The notes beneath the pieces are model-generated. The model did no database searches, was not told the DNA's origin, and was given only the letters and a program-made list of their open reading frames with translations. A DNA stretch of 34,683 nt, from positions 1 through 34,683 of the forward strand of contig JAJPJZ010000074.1 in NCBI GenBank assembly GCA_021323935.1, written 5' to 3'. This document shows positions 10,123 through 17,526 of the stretch, one piece after another (the first letter of the stretch is position 1; each line of letters begins with the position of its first letter). This DNA comes from Terriglobia bacterium. Lineage in GTDB: Bacteria; Acidobacteriota; Terriglobia; Terriglobales; Acidobacteriaceae. Position numbers and translations under genes: made by a program.

Positions 10123-11166
10123 ATGGACGGCAAGCCAATTCGGCTGACGGAGCATGCCAAGGCCGCGGGTTGAGCGTCGAAGCTGAGTCCGGCGGCGCTG
10201 GACGCGGTGCTTGGGAAATTAGCCCGGCAGCATGACCCGAATGTGCTGGTCGGCTTTGATAAAGCCGACGACGCCGGCGTGTATCGTCTTTCGCCCGAGT
10301 TGGCGCTGGTGCAGACAGTGGATTTCTTTACCCCCATCGTTGACGACCCGTTCACCTTCGGCCAGATTGCCGCCGTCAACTCGCTGAGCGATGTGTATGC
10401 CATGGGCGGCCGTCCGCTGAGCGCGCTGGCCATGGTCTGCTTCCCAGAAAAAGGCGATCTCGAAATCCTGCAGCGGATTCTTGCCGGTGGCCTCGCCAAA
10501 ATGATGGAAGCTGAGTGCGTGGTGCTCGGCGGCCACAGTGTCCGCGACGACGAAATTAAGTTTGGCTACGCCGTTACCGGCACAGTGCATCCCGATCGCG
10601 TGCTGGCCAACAGCGGCGCCCGAGCCGGAGACCGGCTAGTGCTGACCAAGGCCCTGGGAACCGGCGTGATTGCCACTGCCATCAAGAAGCAGCGTGCCGA
10701 AAAAGCCTGGGTCGAGGCAGCCACCGCCGCCATGACGCATTTGAACAAGCGCGCCGCCGAACTCGCCATTGCGGCCCACGGCGTTCACGCCATCACTGAC
10801 GTTACCGGCTTCGGCCTCATCGGCCACGCGCGTGAGATGGCGCTGGCCTCCGGGGTTGCGCTCACCATGACAGCCGGCGCTGTGCCGCTGTTGCCGGGCG
10901 CTGCCGAGTGCGTCCGCGCGGGCCACATCCCGGGAGGGCTGAACGCAAACCGCGAATTTGCCGAGTGCTCGGCTGAATTCGCGGAATCGGTAGCGCCGGA
11001 ACTGAAAACGCTCCTTTTCGACGCGCAAACCGCCGGCGGGTTGCTGATCTCGGTGGATCCACACGTCGCAGACGACCTGGTCGCCGCCCTGAAGCATGCG
11101 GGCGAGGACGCAGCGCTGATCGGCGAAGTAGTACGACTTCGCAATCCGCTCATCGTTGTTGATTAA
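10123..11166 (+). CDS. selD: Selenide, water dikinase with in-frame UGA (selenocysteine) at codon 17
   Basis: Reading from ATG at 10123 gives MDGKPIRLTEHAKAAG, then TGA at 10171-10173, then ASKLSPAALDAVLGKLARQ and on without further stops to 11166, 347 residues in all, the same as E. coli SelD. The UGA falls exactly where E. coli SelD has catalytic Cys17, with the essential Lys20 conserved (G-U-ASK versus GCGCK), so it should encode selenocysteine. Other SelD features follow: VDFFTPIVDDPFTFGQIAAV, SLSDVYAMGGRPLSALAM, VLGGHSVRDDEIKFGYAVTG and TDVTGFGLIGHAREM. The enzyme makes selenophosphate from selenide and ATP. Naive calls would start at 10207 and lose the catalytic region. A Sec-containing SelD is known in other bacteria. 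A frameshift-free read-through is what the sequence shows; incorporation itself is inferred. Start has weak ribosome site. Confidence 0.93.
10174..10205 (+). promoter_or_regulatory. Candidate bacterial SECIS hairpin after the selD UGA
   Basis: Immediately after the UGA, GCGTC (10174-10178) pairs perfectly with GACGC (10201-10205). Inside, GCTG (10182-10185) can pair with CGGC (10193-10196, one G-U) to leave a seven-base apical loop AGTCCGG. The position and shape suit a bacterial SECIS bound by SelB, though the apical loop is only about 12 bases from UGA, nearer than most known examples. Pairing done by eye. Confidence 0.5.
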
Positions 11167-11220
11167 TCCTCTACGTGGCAGCGCGCCTGCGCCTCATTTT
11201 CTTGCGATGTCGTGCGGAAC

Positions 11221-11240
11221 TGTTGTTTAATCGCACAACA
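11221..11240. promoter_or_regulatory. Perfect 6-6 dyad, candidate operator of the TonB receptor gene
   Basis: TGTTGT at 11221-11226 and ACAACA at 11235-11240 are exact reverse complements separated by eight bases (TTAATCGC). The site is in the 165-base space before the TonB receptor, with its centre about 100 bases upstream of the start codon. The geometry resembles LacI- or GntR-class operators. No regulator gene is adjacent. Confidence 0.35.
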
Positions 11241-11331
11241 TTCCCTGAGCAGACGAATTCGTTCGTGCGCTTGTGCATGGCGCGGCGATCGCTGCCCTTG
11301 CGGAATGCCCGTGGGATCCAGGAGAAGACAA

Positions 11332-14300
11332 ATGAAAACCATCAGGTCAGGTGTCGCTACGCTGGTTGTGGCGCTGATTGCGACGCTCGCGAACGCGCAG
11401 GGCGTGGGCGCTTCCGGCAACATCAAAGGCACGGTCATGGATCCGCAGGGCGCGGTGGTGCCGAAGGCGCAGGTCACGGTTTCAGATCCGGCGCGCGGTA
11501 CCCAGCGCACCACTACCACCGACGATCGCGGCCAATACATCCTGCCTGACCTTGCGCCGGCAAATTACCAGATTGCGGTTGAAGCTCCCGGCTTCGAGAA
11601 GACGGCGACCAGCGCCCCCGTGATGTTGACGGTGGGTGAAACCGTAGTGCTTGATTTCCACCTCGCGCTGGCGCAACGCGCCGAGCAGGTCATGGTGACC
11701 ACCGAGGCGCCGGTGGTGGCGGTTGGGCGCACCCACCAGGCGGAAGTGATCACCGAGCGCGAGATTCAGTCGCTGCCCATCAATCGCCGCGATTACCTGA
11801 CGTTCACGCTGCTGGCCCCGGCCGTCTCCGATTCCACGCACCTGGCGTCAGACCAGGATTATCGCGTTAAGCAGACGCCGCAGAGCGGCCTCTCCTTCTA
11901 TGGCAGCAACGGCCGCGGTAACAGCGTGACGGTGGATGGCAGCGAGGCCAATGACGACGCCGGCGGCGTTCGCCTCACCATGAGCCAGGACGCGGTTGAG
12001 GAATTCCAGATCAATCGCAGCAACTACTCGGCTGAACTCGGCTCGGCGAGCGGCGCGTCCATCAACATTGTGAGCAAGTCCGGCACTAACATGGTGCACG
12101 GCAGCGCGTACGGTTTCTTCCGCAACAGCGCGATGGATGCCGCCGACCCGTTTGCCTTCAGCCAGCCGCTGGCCGCGGGCGCAATCTTTAATCCGCTCGG
12201 CCCCGACGTGGCGGGAACCAAGATTAAGGACTCGCTTTCGCGGCAGCAGTTTGGCGCCACCATCGGGGCCCCCATCAAGAAGGACCGCACGTTTGTGTTC
12301 TTTGGTTTTGAAGGACTGCGGCAGAACGCGCAAACGGCAGTGCCGCTGCTGACCAACACCAACATTTTTCGCCCGCAGACGCTGGCATTCAACAACCAGC
12401 AATCGGTCATCAATGCGCTGGCGGCGCGAGGGCCCGCGCCGGTCGCCTGCCTGTGGAGCGGCGCGCCGGGAGCCTCGGCGCCCATCGTGATGCCGGCAGC
12501 GAACTGCGCCGCCGCGCTGACCAGCGGCCTTACCGTCAGCGGCTTGACCGGCCCCACCGCGGGGCAAATCGCTCGCAACAATTTCCTCATCAACCAGTTT
12601 GAAACCAACGGCGGCCTGTTCCCCTATGACACGCGCGAGTACCTGGGCTCGGCTCGCCTCGATCACAAGATCAACGACAACAATCAGCTATTCGTCAGGT
12701 TCAGCTCCGGTCACGACCAGGAACAGAACCCTGACCTGACCTCGCTCACCGGTTTCAGCCGCGGCAGCGCCGTTGAGAATTCCGATGTCACGATTCAATC
12801 GGCGTGGTTCCACAATTTCAGCTCGCGCACCATCAACGAACTGCGCGGCCAGTTCAACACGTACCTGTATAACGTGGTGCCGAACGCGCCCGCGGAAGTG
12901 GGGCTCGATATTCCGGGCTTCGGCAACTTTGGAACGCAGATCTTCCTGCCGAACCGCTCGCGCGTAGAGCACTACGAAATGGCTGACAATGTCAGCATGG
13001 TGCGCGGCAGCCACAACCTGAAGTTCGGCGTTTACGAGTTGATTCGCACCAACAACACCGATTCGCACACTTTCTTCCCCGGCCGCTTTGAATTCGGCAA
13101 CCTGCCGGGCGTGCTGCTCAGCCCCTGCCTCGACCCAACCCTGGCGCACGCTCCGGTCACCAGTGCAGGCTGTGGCCTGCCCGGCTCGGTGACGGGCGCA
13201 ACCATCGATTCGTTGCAATCGGCTTCGCTCGGCTTGCCGCAGTTTTATCAGCAGGGATTCGGCACCGGCGTTTACGAGTTCACTCGGCCTTTCACTGCGG
13301 CTTACGTGCAGGATTCCTGGAACGCGCGCCCGGGCCTGACGCTGAACTTCGGCCTGCGCTACGAACTCGATACCCAGAACCCCCAGCTCAACACTGACAC
13401 CAATAATTTTGCGCCGCGCGTATCGTTCGCCTGGGACCCCACCAACAGCCACAAGACTGTGATCCGCGGGGGATACGGAATCTTCTATTCGCCAATTTAC
13501 GCGCAGATCGATAACGTGGTGCACACCCTGGGAGTGGTAAACGGCTTCCGCCAGATTCCGCAGGTGTTTGTGCCCCTCACCGGCTCGCCGCTGAATCCGG
13601 CGCTCACTTCGGCAGCCATTTTCCAGACGCTGTTTGCCCAGGGCAAGGTGCAGTGCACCACGCCGGCGAGCGGCAACAATGCATGTATCGCCCCGTCCGA
13701 CCTGGCGCAGTTCGGCATCACGGTTTCGCAGACCGGGCCGATTCCGCCGCTTTCCGTCCTCTTCAGCGGCCAGCCGAATTATGTGAACCCGTACTCGCAG
13801 CAGGCCGAATTCGGCGTCGAGCGGCAAATCGGCAGCAGCATTTCGGTTTCAGCCAGCTACGTCTATGTGCACACCCTCAAGATGCCGGTGGCGATTGATA
13901 CGAACCTGCTGCCGGCGCCCGTTACGCCGGTGCCCGCACCTGACGGACAGCTGGTGGGAATGCGCAACTGGAATACCACGGTTCCGAACCCCACCGGGGT
14001 TGCGCCGTGTGCCGGAGCGGCCATCGTGACCTGCTTTGCGAATCCGCTGATCCTGCAAAACAATGTGTACTCGTCTGAAGGCTCAGCGCTATATCAGGGC
14101 GGCATCTTCGAATTCACCAAGCGCTTCACTCATCACGTGAGCGTCATGGCCAATTACACGTACAGCCGCGCGACTGACACCACCAGCGACTACAACAGCG
14201 ATTACGGGCCCATGGACAACACCAATCTCGCGGCCGAGCGCGCGCTCTCGAATTTCGACCAGCGGCACAAGGTAGTGTTCGCGCCGGTCGTGGACAGCCC

Positions 14301-14727
14301 CTGGCAGAATGTCGTGCTGAAGGGCTTCCAGTTGGCTCCAATCGTTCGCTACAACAGCTCGCATCCCTTCAACCTGCTGGCCGGAACCGACGTGAACGGC
14401 GATCATCATTCCACCAATGACCGGCCGTTCGGCGTCGGCCGCAACACCGGCATCGGCCCCGACTACGTCGATCTCGACCTGCGCTTAAGCCGGATCGTGA
14501 AGCTGGGCGAGCGCGCCAACGTGCAGTTCATCGCCGAAAGTTTCAACCTGACCAACCACACCAATTACGCCAGCGTGAACAACATTGTGGGCCCGAGTCT
14601 TACGGCTGAGGGCTTCACCACCGCAAAGCTGAGCGGCAGCGCGGCCACTCCGCCGAGCTTGCCGCTGGGCTATACCTCGGCCTTCCCCATGCGGCAGATT
14701 CAACTGGCGCTGCGGTTCGGCTGGTAA
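11332..14727 (+). CDS. TonB-dependent receptor, Oar-like, with carboxypeptidase-regulatory domain
   Basis: From ATG 11332, with GGAG seven bases upstream, the 1131-residue product starts MKTIRSGVATLVVALIATLANAQG, a signal peptide; the longer frame from 11212 is unlikely. Residues ~27-110 (GNIKGTVMDPQGAVVPKAQV, then DDRGQYILPDLAPANYQIAV) are a carboxypeptidase-regulatory-like domain. A plug follows (VITEREIQSLPINRRDYLTF, SYGSN-type GNSVTVDGSEAND, and INIVSKSGTNMVHGSAYGFF). The remaining ~850 residues are a 22-strand-type barrel with alternating aromatic strands (TLNFGLRYELDTQNP, VIRGGYGIFYSPIY, HHVSVMANYTYSRATD) ending LALRFGW with a terminal aromatic. Such receptors, abundant in Acidobacteriota, import oligosaccharides or peptides with TonB energy. 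Substrate unknown; no degradative gene is adjacent. Confidence 0.93.
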   Translation: MKTIRSGVATLVVALIATLANAQGVGASGNIKGTVMDPQGAVVPKAQVTVSDPARGTQRTTTTDDRGQYILPDLAPANYQIAVEAPGFEKTATSAPVMLTVGETVVLDFHLALAQRAEQVMVTTEAPVVAVGRTHQAEVITEREIQSLPINRRDYLTFTLLAPAVSDSTHLASDQDYRVKQTPQSGLSFYGSNGRGNSVTVDGSEANDDAGGVRLTMSQDAVEEFQINRSNYSAELGSASGASINIVSKSGTNMVHGSAYGFFRNSAMDAADPFAFSQPLAAGAIFNPLGPDVAGTKIKDSLSRQQFGATIGAPIKKDRTFVFFGFEGLRQNAQTAVPLLTNTNIFRPQTLAFNNQQSVINALAARGPAPVACLWSGAPGASAPIVMPAANCAAALTSGLTVSGLTGPTAGQIARNNFLINQFETNGGLFPYDTREYLGSARLDHKINDNNQLFVRFSSGHDQEQNPDLTSLTGFSRGSAVENSDVTIQSAWFHNFSSRTINELRGQFNTYLYNVVPNAPAEVGLDIPGFGNFGTQIFLPNRSRVEHYEMADNVSMVRGSHNLKFGVYELIRTNNTDSHTFFPGRFEFGNLPGVLLSPCLDPTLAHAPVTSAGCGLPGSVTGATIDSLQSASLGLPQFYQQGFGTGVYEFTRPFTAAYVQDSWNARPGLTLNFGLRYELDTQNPQLNTDTNNFAPRVSFAWDPTNSHKTVIRGGYGIFYSPIYAQIDNVVHTLGVVNGFRQIPQVFVPLTGSPLNPALTSAAIFQTLFAQGKVQCTTPASGNNACIAPSDLAQFGITVSQTGPIPPLSVLFSGQPNYVNPYSQQAEFGVERQIGSSISVSASYVYVHTLKMPVAIDTNLLPAPVTPVPAPDGQLVGMRNWNTTVPNPTGVAPCAGAAIVTCFANPLILQNNVYSSEGSALYQGGIFEFTKRFTHHVSVMANYTYSRATDTTSDYNSDYGPMDNTNLAAERALSNFDQRHKVVFAPVVDSPWQNVVLKGFQLAPIVRYNSSHPFNLLAGTDVNGDHHSTNDRPFGVGRNTGIGPDYVDLDLRLSRIVKLGERANVQFIAESFNLTNHTNYASVNNIVGPSLTAEGFTTAKLSGSAATPPSLPLGYTSAFPMRQIQLALRFGW

Positions 14728-14750
14728 ATGGTTTGCTAGTGAAATCAAGA

Positions 14751-14771
14751 GGGCGGGATGAACTCCCGCCC
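14751..14771. terminator. Strong hairpin between convergent genes, likely bidirectional terminator
   Basis: GGGCGGGA (14751-14758) and TCCCGCCC (14764-14771) form a perfect eight-base stem with the five-base loop TGAAC. It lies 24 bases after the receptor stop and 20 bases beyond the stop of the minus-strand 51-residue gene, with T-rich flanks (TTCATCATT on plus, TCTTGATTTC on minus). Confidence 0.75.
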
Positions 14772-14790
14772 TTCATCATTGGCGGGCAGA

Positions 14791-14946
14791 TTAGAACAGC
14801 GCGCGAATGCCCCAGATAATCAGCGCCCACATCGGGATGGCGAGTGCAACGCCATTCACAACGGCGCGCGCGGAGGGCAGCCCGCGGGCGGCGTCGAAGT
14901 GCGCCGGATGTGCGATAGGATGTGCCGAGAACGTCGCCGCCATCAT
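14791..14946 (-). CDS. 51-residue membrane protein, last gene of the envelope operon
   Basis: From ATG at 14946-14944 the minus strand encodes MMAATFSAHPIAHPAHFDAA, then RGLPSARAVVNG and one hydrophobic helix (VALAIPMWALIIWGIRALF) up to TAA at 14793-14791. A CAGGAG sequence lies five bases upstream and ATGA overlaps the stop of the upstream secreted gene by four bases, a good sign of translational coupling. The histidine-rich cytoplasmic or periplasmic front end (four His in the first 16 residues) could bind metal, which is speculation. I recognise no family. The tight coupling and good ribosome site argue that it is a real gene. Confidence 0.65.
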   Translation of the reverse strand: MMAATFSAHPIAHPAHFDAARGLPSARAVVNGVALAIPMWALIIWGIRALF

Positions 14947-15515
14947 TGGGTCTCCTGCAGCACGCGAACTTTCCAGCGGTCTTCCGCCACCGTCATCAGG
15001 GCGGTGTAGCGGGCCGTGACCGTCTGGGTATTCACCACGCTCGAGCCATCCAGTACCTGGATCTCAAGCTGCGCGGTATCGTGCAGCTCCATGGCTGAGC
15101 CTTCCGGCGAATAAAAAATGGCCTGCACGTTGTGGCCGTGATCCACAATCCTGGTTTCCAGGCCCGATTTCTGTTGTGCCGCAATGCGGTCAGCCAGTTT
15201 CTGCTGCGCGATGCCGACGAACGACGCCGGCAGCAGGTCAGCGCGGTTTTGTGCGAGCGCGTCAGCCATATCGTGCCAGGCGCGGCCGTAATCGCGAACG
15301 ATGGCGCGTTCGGTTGTGTCTTCCACCTGGCGTGGAGCAGTGGAAGAAACGTCAAGCGTGACCCGGGGCGCGCCGGACACGGCGCCGCCAGCTCCGCTCA
15401 CCAGGCCGCCAACTGCGCCTTTTGCCGGCTGGTCATCTTGTGCCGCCGCCATGCCAAAAAATCCCAAGCTGAGCAGCGCGCCGACGACGATCATGAGGCG
15501 CAATTTAAATTTCAT
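14943..15515 (-). CDS. Small secreted NTF2-like protein of the envelope operon
   Basis: The 190-residue product begins at ATG 15515-15513 with GGGAGG upstream (six bases spacing). Residues 1-25 (MKFKLRLMIVVGALLSLGFF...AAAQ) are a signal peptide. After a Gly/Ala-rich linker, residues ~66-188 run AIVRDYGRAWHDMADALAQN, LLPASFVGIAQQKLADRIA, then strands ending TALMTVAEDRWKVRVLQETQ. This helix-then-beta-sheet order, ending in a strand with an aromatic W, resembles the NTF2/SnoaL or Tim44-like fold, a common ligand or dimer module in secreted proteins. I cannot name a specific family. It overlaps the upstream gene's stop by ATGA and the downstream 51-residue gene by ATGA. Confidence 0.75.
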   Translation of the reverse strand: MKFKLRLMIVVGALLSLGFFGMAAAQDDQPAKGAVGGLVSGAGGAVSGAPRVTLDVSSTAPRQVEDTTERAIVRDYGRAWHDMADALAQNRADLLPASFVGIAQQKLADRIAAQQKSGLETRIVDHGHNVQAIFYSPEGSAMELHDTAQLEIQVLDGSSVVNTQTVTARYTALMTVAEDRWKVRVLQETQ

Positions 15516-16405
15516 TTTCCGCCTCCCAGCCTGACTTCGTTGCCGGTTGCTACGCCCGAAGCCACCGTGATCAGCGCCCCGGGAACGGCAGGCAGTTCAG
15601 CCTGCGCAATGCCGCGCTTGATACGCGCATCAACCGTGGAGCGAGTGCGGCCGTCGGTTTCTACAAACGTAACGATGGTTCCGTCAGGAACTGGATTGCC
15701 GCTGCAATCCTTCACCGGATCCGTTTCAACCGTCACGCCATTCTTGGCGGGCGCGGTGTGGAAGCGCAGGCCGCAGGGATCGGAAGCGACCTGCTGCACA
15801 ACGCGCCGGACGTTGGTGTCGCCAATCGAAGCCACGAACTGCGCCGCGCCGGCTTTGCGAGCCGAATCGAGCCGCGTCCAGGCGATGCCCTCGCGCGCCT
15901 CGACCTTGCGCGTGATGGGAGCCGCGTCTCCCACCGCCAGGTTAAAGGTGACCTGGGCGGGCGAGGTCACCAGGTTCTTGTAATCATCAAAAACGAAGGC
16001 CACTCCGCTGATGGCATCATGCGCCGCCACCGGCACCCTCGAGGGGCGCGCCATGAAATTGATGGCCGCAGGCTGCGCCGGCGCTACCAGCAGTGACGCC
16101 GCTTGCGCGTTGCCGCCTGCCTTCAGGATTGCCGAATAGCGGCCCGCATTGCGCAGGTCAGCGCCGCTGAGTTCGATTGCCTCGCCCAGCTTGACCTCCC
16201 GCTTCAGCGCGGTCCCCGGCCCCACCAGGTAAAACGTGGCGGAGCCGTCGCCCGAGGTCGTGAGGGTTGCGCCGGCGTTGGCGACCACGTGGTCAGGCAC
16301 GCGCAGTTGCTGCGCCGCCGCGGCATGCGCCATGAGCATCGCCAGCGCAGTCAACGCAGCCGCGAGGCCGTACCGATTCCTGGATGTTCCCCCCGCCGCG
16401 CTCAT
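15512..16405 (-). CDS. Secreted protein with bacterial Ig-like (Big_1/invasin-type) region
   Basis: I take ATG at 16405-16403 because an AGGGAG sits seven bases upstream of it, though an upstream TTG at 16411 overlaps the previous stop. The 297-residue product starts MSAAGGTSRNRYGLAAALTALAMLMAHAAAAQ, a signal peptide. The bulk is beta-rich with two or three Ig-like modules; the clearest is at the C-terminus (CSGNPVPDGTIVTFVETDG, then AELPAVPGALITVASGVATG), which has the 'GNPVPDGTxVTF' pattern of Big_1 domains used as rods or adhesins. Two cysteines (DPCGLRF and VKDCSGN) may form a disulphide. It sits between two NTF2-like secreted proteins in a coupled operon, so it probably forms a complex with them. 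Confidence 0.75.
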   Translation of the reverse strand: MSAAGGTSRNRYGLAAALTALAMLMAHAAAAQQLRVPDHVVANAGATLTTSGDGSATFYLVGPGTALKREVKLGEAIELSGADLRNAGRYSAILKAGGNAQAASLLVAPAQPAAINFMARPSRVPVAAHDAISGVAFVFDDYKNLVTSPAQVTFNLAVGDAAPITRKVEAREGIAWTRLDSARKAGAAQFVASIGDTNVRRVVQQVASDPCGLRFHTAPAKNGVTVETDPVKDCSGNPVPDGTIVTFVETDGRTRSTVDARIKRGIAQAELPAVPGALITVASGVATGNEVRLGGGK

Positions 16406-16407
16406 GC

Positions 16408-17526
16408 TCAAGCTCCCTGCCGGTCAATGCTGTACTGATTCACGGTGACGCGAAACTTGGGATTCGGCCCAACATCGTCGCGCACATCAACCGCGAACGG
16501 CACCGGGATTTGCGGCTCCAGCGCGTGATCCACGTAGCCGTCTGACACCCAGATCGGCTTGCCCGAATCGTCGTAGTAAGTTGCAATCACGTGCGGGATG
16601 TTCACGGTTTCCCCGCTCTGGTTCACCAGTTCGCCTTTCAGCAGCTTGTGCCCGCGCGCGTCGGTTTCGATGCGCTGATGCAGTACCGCAATCACCGGAT
16701 CGGCCGAGGCCGGCACCAGCAGCGCGTTGGGCTGCATGGTGACTTTCTTAACGTCGCTGAGCTTTACGCCCGGAAAATCGATGCGGAACGGTGAAACTTC
16801 CTTCGGTAGCAAGGTGTGCGAAATCTTATCGAACGAGCTCTCCTCGCCCAGCGTCTCGCCGTTTTTACCGATCAGCGTGGCGCCCACCGAAACAAAAGCA
16901 GGTACGGTGTCCTGGTTCTCAATTTCGCCCACGATCATCACGCCCTGCAGGCCATTGCCCAGGTCGTGCTGCAGCGCGTTCATGTTCATGATGCGCGCGT
17001 TGGGGGCAGCGACGTCCTGCGATGCCCAATCGTCGCCCGCGGCGCGATGGATGATGTCCCACCGCAGGAAGTTGACGGCCATGACCTGCGGCGGTGCGGT
17101 CGGCGATTTGTCGGCCGGCCAGATCACCTTCCAGTCGCCATTCTCGCGGATCACGTGCAGATCGCGCGTGTCGTAAAGGCTGCCGACCGCGCTTGACCAG
17201 TGCGTGTTGGCGCGCACCATGGCGTCATTGTCGTTTTCGTGCAGCACGGTAGTTCGTATGTCCTGCAGGGTTGAGAAGGTGCGCAAGCTGCCATCGCTGC
17301 CGCCTACGTCTTTTGCAAATGTGCGCTCGTCGGTGTTGCTGGCCGCGGCGACGTAGCGCATGGCCCCGCGCCAGTCGCGCCCGCGAACGTGGTCATAGAG
17401 CGAGCGAACCGCTCCTTCCGGAGTGCCGGCGCTGCGGTTCACGCCTTCACTGGTGGCATAGCCGACCGCCAGCAGCAGGCACGTGACCACCACCATCAAC
17501 AGGGCAAGTCCGATGTTCCTGATCAT
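16408..17526 (-). CDS. Membrane-anchored NTF2-like protein with two FxLYD-like domains
   Basis: The 372-residue product (ATG at 17526-17524, overlapping the upstream TAA by one base) begins MIRNIGLALLMVVVTCLLLAVGYA, an uncleaved anchor or signal peptide. Residues 34-137 (GTPEGAVRSLYDHVRGRDW ... RDLHVIRENGDWKVIWP) resemble an NTF2-like/DUF4878-type module. Two similar beta modules follow: residues ~195-255 with VGEIENQDTVPAFVSVGATL and PFRIDFPG, and ~296-350 with KGELVNQSGETVNIPHVIAT and PVPFAVDV. Each has a G-E-(I/L)-x-N start and a (P)F-(R/A)-(I/V)-D finish, so it looks like an internal duplication of an FxLYD-like domain, similar to that in the 231-residue protein at 2626-3321. It is the second gene of the envelope operon. 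Confidence 0.75.
   Translation of the reverse strand: MIRNIGLALLMVVVTCLLLAVGYATSEGVNRSAGTPEGAVRSLYDHVRGRDWRGAMRYVAAASNTDERTFAKDVGGSDGSLRTFSTLQDIRTTVLHENDNDAMVRANTHWSSAVGSLYDTRDLHVIRENGDWKVIWPADKSPTAPPQVMAVNFLRWDIIHRAAGDDWASQDVAAPNARIMNMNALQHDLGNGLQGVMIVGEIENQDTVPAFVSVGATLIGKNGETLGEESSFDKISHTLLPKEVSPFRIDFPGVKLSDVKKVTMQPNALLVPASADPVIAVLHQRIETDARGHKLLKGELVNQSGETVNIPHVIATYYDDSGKPIWVSDGYVDHALEPQIPVPFAVDVRDDVGPNPKFRVTVNQYSIDRQGA

Noticed and set aside
10207-10209. GTG at 10207 as selD start
   Set aside because: It would remove the catalytic Sec17/Lys20 region, while the upstream frame through UGA restores the conserved N-terminus.
11212-11331. Extended N-terminus of the TonB receptor
   Set aside because: Cys/Arg-rich and not a signal peptide; ATG 11332 has a good ribosome site and a proper signal peptide.
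11848-13827. Long minus-strand open frames (272 and 379 codons) across the TonB receptor
   Set aside because: Shadow frames of a high-GC gene; their translations lack recognisable motifs and are rich in Arg/Ala/Gly.
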